The notes: generated by a model not told the origin, from the letters alone. A stretch of 64,000 nt of DNA from Lichenicola sp965198655 (GCA_965198655.1 OZ240668.1:4154001-4218000); one strand, 5' to 3'; positions 17,909 through 26,639 are shown, numbered from the stretch's first letter. Program-made: numbers and translations.

Positions 17909-18592
17909 TCAGCAGGTTCCGGCGGGTGCCGCTTCCGTCACCAGGGCGATGCCGGAGCTGGTGCCGATGCGGGTGGCGCCGGCATCGACCATGGCCTGCA
18001 CCGCCTCGGGCGTGCGTACGCCGCCGGACGCCTTGACGCCGATCCGGGGACCGACCGCCTCGCGCATCAGCGCGACATCCGCCATCGTGGCGCCGCCGGT
18101 GGAGAAGCCGGTCGAGGTCTTGACGAAGTCGGCGCCGGCTTCTGCCGACAGCCGGCAGGCGATACGCTTCTCGTCGTCGGTGAGCAGGCAGCACTCGATG
18201 ATCACCTTCAGTACCGCACCCGGACAGGCGGCGCGCACGGTGGCGATGTCCTCGCGCACGGCGTCGTGGCGCTCGTCCTTTAGCGCCCCGATCGGGATCA
18301 CCATGTCGATCTCGTGCGCACCGGCGGCGATCGCGGCGGCGGTCTCGGCGGCCTTGACGGCGGACGGCATGGCGCCGAGCGGGAAGCCGACCACCGAGCA
18401 GACCCGCACGTCGCTGCCGCGCAGCCGTTCGGCCACGAACGGCACCTGCACCGAGTTGACGCAAACGGAACGGAAGCCATATGTCAGGGCCTCGTCGCAG
18501 AACCGTGCGACCTGTGCCTCAGTAGCGTCGGCCTTAAGGATCGTGTGGTCGATCAGCAGCGCCAGCGCGTGGCCGAGGACGGGGTCGGGCAT
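17909..18592 (-). CDS. deoC: Deoxyribose-phosphate aldolase
   Basis: A 227-residue class I aldolase that cleaves 2-deoxyribose 5-phosphate to glyceraldehyde 3-phosphate and acetaldehyde. All key residues are present: the Schiff-base Lys158 in ADFVKTSTGFSTGGAT, the relay Lys187 in GVKASGGVR, and Asp96 in AHEIDMVIPIGAL. I start at ATG 18592 because AGGAGG lies at a good distance upstream; the frame extends to 18628 without a ribosome-binding site. It is the first gene of the minus-strand operon, just downstream of the shared regulatory region with the DeoR-family regulator. Confidence 0.95.
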   Translation of the reverse strand: MPDPVLGHALALLIDHTILKADATEAQVARFCDEALTYGFRSVCVNSVQVPFVAERLRGSDVRVCSVVGFPLGAMPSAVKAAETAAAIAAGAHEIDMVIPIGALKDERHDAVREDIATVRAACPGAVLKVIIECCLLTDDEKRIACRLSAEAGADFVKTSTGFSTGGATMADVALMREAVGPRIGVKASGGVRTPEAVQAMVDAGATRIGTSSGIALVTEAAPAGTC

Positions 18593-18635
18593 GGGGAGGA
18601 TCCTCCTCGCGCCGATCCGGAGCGGCACGACCGGT

Positions 18636-18651
18636 TGTTAAAATCGTAACA
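18636..18651. promoter_or_regulatory. Putative DeoR-family operator, TGTTA-N6-TAACA
   Basis: An inverted repeat TGTTAAAATCGTAACA in the 117-bp region between deoC and the divergent regulator. It is AT-rich compared with its surroundings. DeoR/GlpR-family repressors bind palindromes of this general kind in such divergent regions. From here the regulator could control both its own gene and the deoxyribose operon. Binding is inferred. Confidence 0.55.
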
Positions 18652-18709
18652 TCTGGTAGTCTAGTCACATCAAAGGTCGGGGCGTCAACCCGGTGCGGGG
18701 AGACTGAGC

Positions 18710-19450
18710 ATGGGACAGCGGCCGGCCGCCGCGACCGGTTCGCGCGACCGGCGGGCGATCCGCCTGGACCGGCTGCGCGCGCTGACGGCGCAGGACGGGG
18801 CGCTGCGCCTGGGCGACGCGGCGCAAGCGCTGGCGGTGTCGACCATGACGCTGCGTCGCGACCTGGCGGAAGGCGAGACCGGCTTCGATTTGCTGGGCGG
18901 CTACATCGTGCCGCGCGGCAGCTCCGGCTACGCGCTGGACGTCGAGCAGGGCAGCCACGTGATGGCGAAGGCGGAAGCGGGGCGGCGCGCGGCGGCGCTG
19001 GTGCGGCCGGGCGACACCATCTTCGTCGATTGCGGCACCACCATGCCGCATCTGATGGCAGCCCTGCCGGCGGAGCTGACGGTGACGGTGGTGTGCTACG
19101 CGCTGAACGTCGCCGCGGCGGCGAACCGGATGGCGCGGGCGCGGCTGTTCCTGCTGGGCGGCCTGTTCCATCCGGAGTCGGCGACGTTCTTCTCCGAGGA
19201 CGCGCTGCGCAGCCTGCACCAGCTCGGGATCAACAAGGCGTTCGTCTCGGCGGGCGGCGTGCACGAGACGCACGGGGCGAGCTGCTCGCACTTCCACGAG
19301 GTGCCGGTGAAGCGGGCGGTGCTGGCGCGCGCGGTGCAGTCGTTCCTGGTGGCGGACAGCAGCAAGCTTGGCCAGGTCAAGCCGGCGCAGTTCGCGCCGC
19401 TCGCGGCGTTCGACGCGGTGATCACGGAGCTCGATCAGGACAAACGATGA
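18710..19450 (+). CDS. DeoR/GlpR-family transcriptional regulator
   Basis: 246 residues. The N-terminal winged HTH covers about residues 20-60 (RLDRLRALTAQDGALRLGDA ... VSTMTLRRDLAE). The DeoRC sensor domain has the phosphosugar-binding pattern VDCGTTMPHLMAALP and LGGLFHPESATFFSEDAL, and FLVADSSKLGQVKPAQF near the C-terminus. This family usually represses sugar catabolism and is released by a sugar phosphate. Its divergent position next to deoC suggests that deoxyribose 5-phosphate or a related compound is the effector. Confidence 0.92.
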   Translation: MGQRPAAATGSRDRRAIRLDRLRALTAQDGALRLGDAAQALAVSTMTLRRDLAEGETGFDLLGGYIVPRGSSGYALDVEQGSHVMAKAEAGRRAAALVRPGDTIFVDCGTTMPHLMAALPAELTVTVVCYALNVAAAANRMARARLFLLGGLFHPESATFFSEDALRSLHQLGINKAFVSAGGVHETHGASCSHFHEVPVKRAVLARAVQSFLVADSSKLGQVKPAQFAPLAAFDAVITELDQDKR

Positions 19451-19626
19451 GGGAACTCCGGTGGACGGCGAAGAAGCCCAGGGGCCTTGCCCCTGGACCC
19501 CATGAAGGGCGGAGCCCTTCAAACCCGATTCTTAAAGTAAAGGGGTCTGAGGCCTCCGGCCCCAGCGGACCGAGCTGCGAAGCAGATCGGTGCTACGAAG
19601 CAGATCGATGGGCGGAGCCCTGGCCT
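19451..19626. repeat. Dispersed multi-hairpin repeat, copy A
   Basis: A string of adjoining palindromes: CCAGGGGCCTTGCCCCTGG, then GAAGGGCGGAGCCCTTC, then the unpaired AAACCCGATTCTTAAAGTAA core, then a diverged GAGGCCTCCGGCCCC part and a terminal GGCGGAGCCCTGGCC. It matches copies at 49497-49624 and, inverted, 59706-59824. It follows directly after the regulator's stop codon. The 3' half of this copy carries an extra stretch with a duplicated CGAAGCAGATCG. It could serve as a transcription terminator or be a mobile palindromic unit. Confidence 0.8.
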
Positions 19627-19699
19627 TGCTTGTCGACCGCCCGGAGACGATCGTCGGGCGAGTGGCTATGGTAACGACGCGTAGGCAGGAACGAGAGTG

Positions 19700-20428
19700 A
19701 TGACGCTGGGACTCCTGTTCGACCTCGACGGCACGCTGGCCGACACCGATCCGGTGCATTTTGCCGCGTTCAACGCGCTGCTGGGCGAGTCCGGGCGGTC
19801 GCTGACGCATGAGGAGTACAAGCATTCCGTACTGGGCGGCGCCAACGCGCTGATCATGCAGTGGCTGTTTCCGGATCTCGACCGCCGCCGGCATGCCGAG
19901 CTCGCGGACCGCAAGGAGGCGCTGTTCCGGAAGCAGTGCACCCATCTCGAGCCGCTGCACGGGTTGCGCGAGCTGCTCGAGGAGGTGGAGCCGCAGGGGG
20001 CGAAGGTGGGCGTGGTGACCAACGCGCCGCGTGCCAACGCCGAGCATATGCTGGACGTGCTGGGGTTGCAGCGCCTGCTGCCCACCGTCGTGGTGGGCGA
20101 GGAGATCGCGCGCAGCAAGCCCGACCCGCTGCCCTATCTGACCGGGCTGGAGCGGCTTGGCTATCCGGCGGAGCGGGTGATCGCCTTCGAGGACTCGGTA
20201 TCCGGGGTAACCGCGGCGTCGGCGGCGGGGATCTACACGGTGGCGATCCGAACCACCATGGACGAGGCGTCGCTGCGGGCGGCGGGGGCGGACATGACGG
20301 TGGAGGACTACCGCGACACGGCGCTGCTGGCGTTGGTGCGCAGCGCGCTCGCCGGCGGGACGATTGTCAGGAAAGGCCAGGGCCCTGCCCATCGACCGAC
20401 CTCGCCGCTCGACCCGCTCGCGAACTAG
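19700..20428 (+). CDS. HAD-family phosphatase (phosphoglycolate phosphatase/beta-PGM-like)
   Basis: A 242-residue HAD subfamily IA hydrolase. Motif I is LLFDLDGTLADTDPVHF, with nucleophile Asp and acid/base Asp. Motif II is VGVVTNAPRANAEHML, motif III Lys lies in RSKPDPLPYL, and motif IV is VIAFEDSVSGVTAA. A helical cap follows motif I. The start is ATG 19700, with AGGA about nine bases upstream. The last ~20 codons (after TIVRKGQGP) fall in a DNA stretch that matches, in inverted orientation, the repeat end just before the gene. The C-terminal tail is therefore probably repeat-derived and dispensable. The substrate is a small phosphorylated sugar or acid, not further resolved. Confidence 0.85.
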   Translation: MTLGLLFDLDGTLADTDPVHFAAFNALLGESGRSLTHEEYKHSVLGGANALIMQWLFPDLDRRRHAELADRKEALFRKQCTHLEPLHGLRELLEEVEPQGAKVGVVTNAPRANAEHMLDVLGLQRLLPTVVVGEEIARSKPDPLPYLTGLERLGYPAERVIAFEDSVSGVTAASAAGIYTVAIRTTMDEASLRAAGADMTVEDYRDTALLALVRSALAGGTIVRKGQGPAHRPTSPLDPLAN

Positions 20429-20453
20429 CCTTGATAATCCTGTCGTTAGAGCC

Positions 20454-21113
20454 TTACCGCGGCGGCAGCGATCCCGTGTCCGGCCGCGCCAGATGGAAGA
20501 ACGCGCCCGGCTCCACCTCGATATAGGCGGTCGGCCCGCCCCCGCGCAGGATCGGGCGGGCGGCGGCGGTGTCGTAGATGCCATCGCGGATCAGGCGGCG
20601 GTCGATATGGACCGCGACCACCTGGCCCAGCGTGAGCCAAGTCTGCAAGGCGTGGCCTTGGAGGTCGTGCAGTTGGACCTGCTGCAGCAGCCGGCACTCG
20701 AACGCGACCGGGCTTTCGCCCACCCGCGGCACGCCGACCAGGCGGCTCGGCGTCGGGGTCAGGCCGGCCAGCGCGAACTCGTCGACCTCGGGGCCGGTGG
20801 TGGCGGCACTCGCGTTCATCTGCTCGGCCAGCGGGCGAGTGGCGAGGTTCCAGACGAACTCGCGGGTTTCGGCGATGTTGGCGACGCTGTCCTTCCAGCC
20901 GGTGGAGGAGAAGCCGATGATCGGCGGCGTGTAGTTGAAGGCGTTGAAGAAGCTGTAGGGCGCCAGGTTCAGGATGCCGGCAGGGCTCCGGCTGGCGATC
21001 CAGCCGATCGGGCGGGGACCGACGATGGAGTTGAAGGGATCATGGCGCAGCCCGTGACCGGACGGTGGCTCATAGACGTGCATCGCGTCGTCGGGAATGG
21101 TCTGGTCGGTCAT
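20454..21113 (-). CDS. Flavin reductase family protein (FMN-binding split barrel)
   Basis: 219 residues from ATG 21113 (frame open further upstream, but without coding signs). The FMN-binding signature is clear: SIVGPRPIGWIASRSPAGIL and NLAPYSFFNAFNYTPPIIGF, then WNLATRPLAEQMNASAA and the C-terminal HIDRRLIRDGIYDTAAARPI followed by a Tyr. These proteins bind FMN and supply reduced flavin, or act as NAD(P)H:flavin oxidoreductases. The matching half of a two-component monooxygenase is not in the neighbourhood. Confidence 0.88.
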   Translation of the reverse strand: MTDQTIPDDAMHVYEPPSGHGLRHDPFNSIVGPRPIGWIASRSPAGILNLAPYSFFNAFNYTPPIIGFSSTGWKDSVANIAETREFVWNLATRPLAEQMNASAATTGPEVDEFALAGLTPTPSRLVGVPRVGESPVAFECRLLQQVQLHDLQGHALQTWLTLGQVVAVHIDRRLIRDGIYDTAAARPILRGGGPTAYIEVEPGAFFHLARPDTGSLPPR

Positions 21114-21255
21114 CGGGAGCGTCCTGAACGCGGATGGTCGGGCGTGGCGGTGGTGACGCTTCAACGACGCGGCGTCGGGGCTGTTCCGAGGAACGGAGGG
21201 GAGTTGGCTGGCCGTTGCAGCGTCCACGCCAAGGTTGCTGATGCGGGAGGAGTCG

Positions 21256-22059
21256 ATGTCGGGGTGGAAGCGACTGGTCCGGCTGGGCCTGGTGTTGGCG
21301 GTGGCTGGGCCCGCGGTCGCCGGTGCGGCGCCGGCTCCGGCGGGCGCGGTGATCGCGTCGATCGGGCTTTCGGAGACCCTGGGTGCGCGGTCGGCGTGGC
21401 AACTGGTGGCCGTCCAGGGGCCGCCGGTCGAGGATCCCGGCGGCGACGAGGCGCCCGGCGTCGTCACGCTCTGCTTGCGCGAGGGGAGCTCGGGACCGTG
21501 CGATCCCGAGTTGAAGGAAGCGTTGCGCGCTGCGTCGGCCGGCGACGTCTTCGCCGCGCCGCATTATCTGAACGAGGCACGGGTCGTTCACCCTCCCGGG
21601 TCCGGCGGCTGGCCGGTGCTGCTGGTGAGGACGGCCAGCCTGCACGCCGTCGACGGCGGTCAGCTCGTGCTGACCCAGGCGCTCGCCTATGAGCGCGATG
21701 CGGACCGGTTCGTGCGCGTCTACGACCACGTCACCGGAACGAACAACGACCAGGAGGTACGCTACGTGAAGGCCGGGCCGCTGACAGGAGACATCATCTC
21801 GGTCGAGCCGACCCGGGACGCTCCGTATGGCTTCTGGGTATCGGTGAACGCCCTCATGTCGGGCGACGCCGCCACGGCGCTGCTGCGGTATCGCAGCGCG
21901 ACACGGTACGGCGACAACAACCCGCTCTCGGTGATCGACTCGGAGATGCCGAACATCCAGCAACGCCTCGGTGTCTGGCGTTCCGGGTTGCCGCTGCCGC
22001 TTCCAGCCGGTGCCTGCCGAAGGCCGCACCTCGTGCGAATGGAGTTGTGGTGCGGTTGA
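21256..22059 (+). CDS. Hypothetical exported protein
   Basis: About 267 residues from ATG 21256, which has a GGAGGAG-type ribosome-binding site directly upstream. The N-terminus is a typical Sec signal (WKRLVRLGLVLAVAGPAVAG, cleavage near AGA/AP). The mature domain has scattered Cys (TLCLREGSSGPCDPELK; GACRRPHLVRMELWCG) that could form disulfides in the periplasm, and reads as a compact domain of unknown family. No operon partner is evident. Confidence 0.6.
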   Translation: MSGWKRLVRLGLVLAVAGPAVAGAAPAPAGAVIASIGLSETLGARSAWQLVAVQGPPVEDPGGDEAPGVVTLCLREGSSGPCDPELKEALRAASAGDVFAAPHYLNEARVVHPPGSGGWPVLLVRTASLHAVDGGQLVLTQALAYERDADRFVRVYDHVTGTNNDQEVRYVKAGPLTGDIISVEPTRDAPYGFWVSVNALMSGDAATALLRYRSATRYGDNNPLSVIDSEMPNIQQRLGVWRSGLPLPLPAGACRRPHLVRMELWCG

Positions 22060-22351
22060 GCAGGGCTGACGACCGGGCCGTGCACGGCGAGACGTCATCG
22101 TGCGGTTGGATCGTCCCGCGTCCCGGCTCCATCGCTCGCCGCTACCTCATCCCGGGGTGAAAGCACGGACTCCGCCCTGAAGCGGGCGAACGTCGCGGCA
22201 GCAGCGCCTCCCCTCGCACGGATGATCGTCCTTGTTCGGAGGCGCCGACTTGCCGGACGCAGAACCGTTGGCGGTGATACCACCCTTGACGAACGGTATG
22301 TCCGATCCCCCAATGCGCGCGAAACCGACCCGTTGTTCAACGAGGACCGCG
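22060..22351. other. Intergenic stretch, no confident gene
   Basis: About 290 bases between the exported protein and the FosA-type gene. A 71-codon minus-strand frame (22362-22147) has acceptable codon use but no homology or ribosome-binding site that I trust. It also overlaps the start of the FosA gene. I see no terminator or RNA gene. Confidence 0.35.
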
Positions 22352-22759
22352 ATGCGCGTCACAGGAATAAACCACGTGACCCTGGCGGTCGGCGACCTGG
22401 ATCGAGCGGTCGATTTCTACTGCAACGTCCTTGGATGCTCGTTGCGGGCGAGCTGGGACGGAGGCGCGTACCTGGAGGCAGGAGCCTCCTGGCTCTGCCT
22501 GTCCCACGATCCTCTCGTGCGTGAGGCGCCGCATCCTGACTGCACGCATCTGGCGCTCGATGTTGCGGAAGCGGAGTTCGACGAGCTGTCCCGACGAGTC
22601 CGGATGTCGGCGAAAATCTGGAAGGAAATCCCGGCCAACGGAACGTTGCTGTTCTTTCTCGACCCCGATGGCCACAAGCTGGAGCTGCATGTCGGCTCGC
22701 TCGCCTTACGCATCAGCCAGTGTCAGGCTCAGCCACCGCAGGGCTGGAAGCTGGCTTGA
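22352..22759 (+). CDS. fosA: FosA-type fosfomycin thiol transferase (VOC superfamily)
   Basis: 135 residues, full length for FosA, a cytoplasmic Mn-dependent enzyme that opens the fosfomycin epoxide with glutathione. The Mn ligands are present: His8 (INHVTLAV), His66 (CTHLALD) and Glu111 (DGHKLELHVG). Other conserved positions also match: Thr10, Tyr39 (GGAYLEAG), Trp47 and Cys49 (SWLCLS), Lys91 (IWKE) and Arg120. The K+-binding loop differs: FosA has RSEGDS, here PANGTL, so monovalent-cation activation may be lost. The start has CGAGGA five bases upstream. An antibiotic-resistance phenotype is not proven; a related epoxide detoxification role is possible. Confidence 0.82.
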   Translation: MRVTGINHVTLAVGDLDRAVDFYCNVLGCSLRASWDGGAYLEAGASWLCLSHDPLVREAPHPDCTHLALDVAEAEFDELSRRVRMSAKIWKEIPANGTLLFFLDPDGHKLELHVGSLALRISQCQAQPPQGWKLA

Positions 22760-22902
22760 GGTCGGTTCGAGACGCCCCGAGCCGTCGGCTGACCGTGATG
22801 CCGCACGTGCCGGGTGACGAACCCACCTGGAGCAACGGCGCGAGCCGGTGCCGATCAACGCGAGGCGAAGCGCGAACGGGTTTGCTCATCGCCTGTCCGC
22901 CG

Positions 22903-24168
22903 TCATTTTTGGGCCTTGGCGCTGCGACGTTCGGCGTTCTTCAGACTCCTTATGCTTCTCGATCCGAGCAGGGCGGTCGCGCTCAAAAGGATCACGCCGG
23001 ACCCCACCGCAAGCAGGCTTCGTGCGCCGACCAGGTGGGCAGCCGGGCCGCAGAGCGCGTAGCCGATCGGTCCCAGGCCGGTCGCCACCAGGCTGAACAG
23101 CGCGTTGACCCGCGACAGCACGTCTTCGGGAATGCGCTCCTGGATGGTGGTCTGCGCCATCACGTTCAGGACCGCCAGGGCGGCACCGAAGACGGCGCTT
23201 CCGATCGCGAGAGGCAGGACGGGGATGTGAAAGGCCAGCAACACCAACGGCGTCGTCAGCAGAGCGGCAGAAAGCTCGAACGCGACCAGGGGACGGAGCG
23301 GACGATACCGCAGGATCAGCAGGCCGCCGACCACCCCACCCACACCGGTCGCGGAGGCCACCAGCCCCCAAAGCCGCGCCCCGTTCGGCAGCGATGCGAA
23401 CAGCACGGGTCCCAGAACGAAGAACGGAGCGAACGCGACCAGGTTCAGCAGCCCGTACTGCGCGGTGATCAGTTGCAGCCAGCGGTGCCGACGGAACTCC
23501 AACCAGCCGAGCCTGAGGTCCGCGATGAACGATTCCGAGGGCTTCCTCTCGTGCACGCCAACCCGCAGCAGCGCGAGGCAGAGCCCGCTCGCTGCATAGC
23601 CCGCAGCATTCAGGCCGATCGCCATCGGCGCGTTGCCGAGGCCGACCAGGAGGCCGCCCAGCGACGGTCCGGCCACCGCCGACAACGAGCCGGAGATGCT
23701 GAGCAGGCTGTTCGCCTCCTTGAGCCGCTCTGGCGACGCGATCTGCGGGATCAGGCCGATCTCCGCGGGCCCGAAGAAAGCGTTGCCGACACCCACGCAG
23801 GCAGCCAGCATAAGAAGCGCATAGAAGGCGGGGTGGCCGAGTGCCAGCAGGATGGCGAGCGATGCCTGGGCCGCGCAGCGTAGGATGTCGGCCGCTATCA
23901 TCACCCAGCGCCTGGGCCAGCGGTCTCCAGCCACCCCGCCTGCAAGCATCAGGATGACGGCCGGCGCCGTCTGCGCCGCAAGCACGAGGCCTATGGTCGT
24001 CGCGGAGTACTTCAAGGCCAGCAAGGCAAAGGTAAGCGCGACTGGCACCACCGCGGATCCAAGGGTCGATGCGCTTGCGGCGACGAAGAAGAGCGCAAAG
24101 TCGCGTTGTTGCAGTACAGCCCAGTAGCTCGTGCGCGACCGCGTGTGTCCAGCAGGATCATTTGACAT
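22903..24168 (-). CDS. MFS transporter, EntS/MFS_3-like exporter
   Basis: About 421 residues from ATG 24168 (the frame stays open to 24249; MSNDPAG... gives a more usual start for the family). Twelve hydrophobic spans are apparent. The first loop has the MFS motif A-like GDRWPRRWVMIAAD, and a second family signature is NAFFGPAEIGLIPQIASPER. The best guess is the drug- or siderophore-exporting DHA/EntS group. It converges with the FosA-type gene. Substrate unknown. Confidence 0.85.
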   Translation of the reverse strand: MSNDPAGHTRSRTSYWAVLQQRDFALFFVAASASTLGSAVVPVALTFALLALKYSATTIGLVLAAQTAPAVILMLAGGVAGDRWPRRWVMIAADILRCAAQASLAILLALGHPAFYALLMLAACVGVGNAFFGPAEIGLIPQIASPERLKEANSLLSISGSLSAVAGPSLGGLLVGLGNAPMAIGLNAAGYAASGLCLALLRVGVHERKPSESFIADLRLGWLEFRRHRWLQLITAQYGLLNLVAFAPFFVLGPVLFASLPNGARLWGLVASATGVGGVVGGLLILRYRPLRPLVAFELSAALLTTPLVLLAFHIPVLPLAIGSAVFGAALAVLNVMAQTTIQERIPEDVLSRVNALFSLVATGLGPIGYALCGPAAHLVGARSLLAVGSGVILLSATALLGSRSIRSLKNAERRSAKAQK

Positions 24169-24249
24169 GTTGGGGACCTTGAAGCCGCTGTCGCGCCGTG
24201 GGTTCATGCAGTGACGAAGGGAAAGTTCGATCGAGACGGCAGGATCCAC

Positions 24250-24707
24250 GTGATGCCCGACCGCGCTGTCGGCATGGCGGGACGGGATGATGGTGCACGT
24301 CCTCTCCCGGTGTGCTCAAGAGGGTCAGGGCGCGCGACCGCTCGCCGATGAAGAACCCGAGCGGCTTGGGACGGCAAGATGGTCACCTCGAGCATGCGGC
24401 GCGGCAGCTTCTGGTCGCGCGCGGGCTCTAACCCCTCACCAGCCTAGGCTCCAATGGCTCGAAGATGTGGCAACCCGGGATGTGAATCAACCGTTTGGTC
24501 CGCCGAGGAACGGCCAGCACCATCTCGAGCCATCGGCAATCCTCTTCAGATCCCAGTCTAACGATAGTCCTTTATATCGTTCGTATCCGCAACCGCGATT
24601 GACACATCGATCCTTTACGCGGGCTCGGACCATATGGGACGGGTTCCCGGCGGACGGAACGCCACCCGTTGCTGATGGTCATGCTCAAGAACAGGATGAG
24701 CTAGCGG
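24250..24707. other. Intergenic region with an inverted repeat
   Basis: About 460 bases without a convincing gene. It contains AACGATA-N8-TATCGTT (24560-24581), an AT-rich dyad in GC-rich surroundings, ~125 bp upstream of the small ORF at 24708. A divergent promoter for the MFS gene is presumably near 24180-24260. No RNA gene recognised. Confidence 0.45.
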
Positions 24708-25247
24708 ATGGCTCGCTATGATCGTCAGGTGGCCGACCTGATCAGGCTGAGCGACAAGCGGGTGCCATCCGTCTTGATTGCATCGCAACGCGTCCGGTTC
24801 TGCCGCTTTCTGTACTTCGAGATCAAGGACGGAACGGGCCAGGCGCCTGTAACCCTCCTGTCGCTCTTCTCGAGGATGGGCATGGAGCCCTGGGACGAGG
24901 CTCAGGCCTTGTTGAACATGCCGAAGCATGCGGCGACGAGCCGCCTCGCTTGGCTCATCCTCTCGACGACCTCCAACTACACGCAGACGGATGCCGAGCT
25001 GGTGGCTGGGCACCTGCTGACCCTCCTACCCGTCAAGGCTGCAACCAGGCAGGCGGGAAGCCAAGCCCTGGTCCGACGTCACGCCATAGTTCTGATCTCT
25101 GCGTTCACCTTTGCCTGGCTCGTGCTCGTTCGAGAGCATCCTCAGCCTCCAGGGCTGGAGCAAAGTCAGAGGATCCAGCCCTCACAGCATCAGCCAGACA
25201 AGCATAAACCAACGGACGCTTCGCAGGGAGGGCAGTCGACCAAGTAG
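24708..25247 (+). CDS. Hypothetical protein with one C-terminal membrane span
   Basis: 179 residues. Third-position GC is high, as in genuine genes of this genome, and the 5' end has a purine-rich AGGATGAG upstream of ATG 24708. The N-terminal ~110 residues look globular (RFCRFLYFEIKDGTGQAPVT; WLILSTTSNYTQTDAELVAG). A hydrophobic segment at ~124-142 (HAIVLISAFTFAWLVLV) is followed by a polar, Gln/Pro-rich tail. No family recognised. Confidence 0.5.
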   Translation: MARYDRQVADLIRLSDKRVPSVLIASQRVRFCRFLYFEIKDGTGQAPVTLLSLFSRMGMEPWDEAQALLNMPKHAATSRLAWLILSTTSNYTQTDAELVAGHLLTLLPVKAATRQAGSQALVRRHAIVLISAFTFAWLVLVREHPQPPGLEQSQRIQPSQHQPDKHKPTDASQGGQSTK

Positions 25248-25500
25248 AACCGTGACATCTCACGAGGCGCACGGTTGGCATTGACGTCCCATTCCGGGAT
25301 CTCCGGCTTGAACGCCATGAGCACTTGTTGAACATGCGCAGGGGCTGCCAAGTGCGGCCGATGCCGACCGAGACCGTCTGACGAAGCCGATCTTGACGCG
25401 TTGTGGTCGACCTTAGCCAAGCTGCCTGTTTCTTCTCGCCTCATGACGTCCCACCATGATCACCCAAACCGCCGACGCATGACCGGCACCCATCCAGGCT

Positions 25501-26529
25501 TCAAGCGGGAAGCTGCGCGAAGTACTGCCGTGCCGGCTCGATGTACTCACTGTGCTCCCATGTCGGGTACTTGGTCCGCAAACGTTGGTCAAGCTCGACG
25601 CCTGGCACACCACTGGTCCCGAAGACTGCCCGAGCCTCCTTGAAGAAGCCCAGCAGGTTCGTTGCGATCTCCGACCCGCCGAGGTTGCCGTGGCCCGGCA
25701 CGATCAGGTGCGGCTGGAGCGCCAGCACGTCGTTCAGGACCACTTCCCAGCGCGCGACATCGATGTCCTTCGCAAGGATCATCGGCGGGAAGAACGGCAC
25801 GATCGGGAACATGCGCTCCTCGATCAGGTCCCCGATGAACACGATCCGCTCCTTCGGCAGGTGTATGATTTGGTCACCTGGGCTGTGCGCGGTTCCCCAG
25901 GTGCGGAACTCGACTCGCCGCCCGCCCAGGTCAAGCGTCGCGCGGTTGCCGTCGTAGGTTTGATCGGGCGGAGTGAGAACGACTCCATCGAGTACATACT
26001 TATGTTCCGCCGGTAGCACGGCGCGGAAACCATTCAGCAGCGTCGCACCGGATCGCGCGAAATAGTCGCGCTGCGCGGCGTTGTAGTAGATGCGCGCATC
26101 CGGCTTGAATGCTTGCGCGCCGAAGCCATGCTCCGGGTGGGCATGCGTCACCGTCAGCACAACACGCCGGCCCGGCGCAAGCTGGCGGGCGAGCTTGATG
26201 ACGCTTTCCCCGCTTTCAGGCCCAAGACCGCAATCAACCACGAGCACCAAGTCCCGGCCGACGACAATGCCGATGTTCGGCACGAGCGGGATCCGCCTGT
26301 CGGGCAGGATGAATACGCCCGGAGCCATTTCGGCCGGGAAGCGCGCGTCCACGATGGGCAAGGCCCGGTCTGGCACGGTTGGACCCATCTGCACCCGCGC
26401 GTTGACCGGCTCATCAGCCTTCGCAACGGCCGCGGTCGTCAAGGTGGTGAGGCCACCGCACAAAGACAGCTTGAGTAGCCCCCGCCGACTGGCGGCAGGA
26501 GATGCGGAGGGATGTGGAAGGCCCGTCAT
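25501..26529 (-). CDS. Exported MBL-fold metallo-hydrolase
   Basis: About 342 residues from the second Met (346 from the first, 26541). The N-terminus carries a twin-arginine-like signal (ASRRGLLKLSLCGGLTTLTT). The metallo-beta-lactamase motif reads VTHAHPEHGFGAQAF, so the usual Asp of HxHxDH is Glu. Other ligands are in the TAHSPGDQ region, VFIGDLIEER and VPGHGNLGG. This HxHPEH variant is seen in a subgroup of periplasmic MBL proteins, some linked to quinoprotein systems. Two metal ions are likely; the substrate is unknown. Confidence 0.8.
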   Translation of the reverse strand: MTGLPHPSASPAASRRGLLKLSLCGGLTTLTTAAVAKADEPVNARVQMGPTVPDRALPIVDARFPAEMAPGVFILPDRRIPLVPNIGIVVGRDLVLVVDCGLGPESGESVIKLARQLAPGRRVVLTVTHAHPEHGFGAQAFKPDARIYYNAAQRDYFARSGATLLNGFRAVLPAEHKYVLDGVVLTPPDQTYDGNRATLDLGGRRVEFRTWGTAHSPGDQIIHLPKERIVFIGDLIEERMFPIVPFFPPMILAKDIDVARWEVVLNDVLALQPHLIVPGHGNLGGSEIATNLLGFFKEARAVFGTSGVPGVELDQRLRTKYPTWEHSEYIEPARQYFAQLPA

Positions 26530-26639
26530 GGATAAAACCATCGTATCCCCCTCTGCATACCAGGCTTAATGATGACCCGGTGTAATTCCAACTATTATAA
26601 GGCACAAGAAACACGTCACAATGAATAACGATCGTGTCT

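Noticed and set aside
22147..22362. 71-codon minus-strand frame before the FosA-type gene
   Set aside because: Codon use is passable, but it overlaps the FosA start, lacks a convincing ribosome-binding site and matches nothing known.
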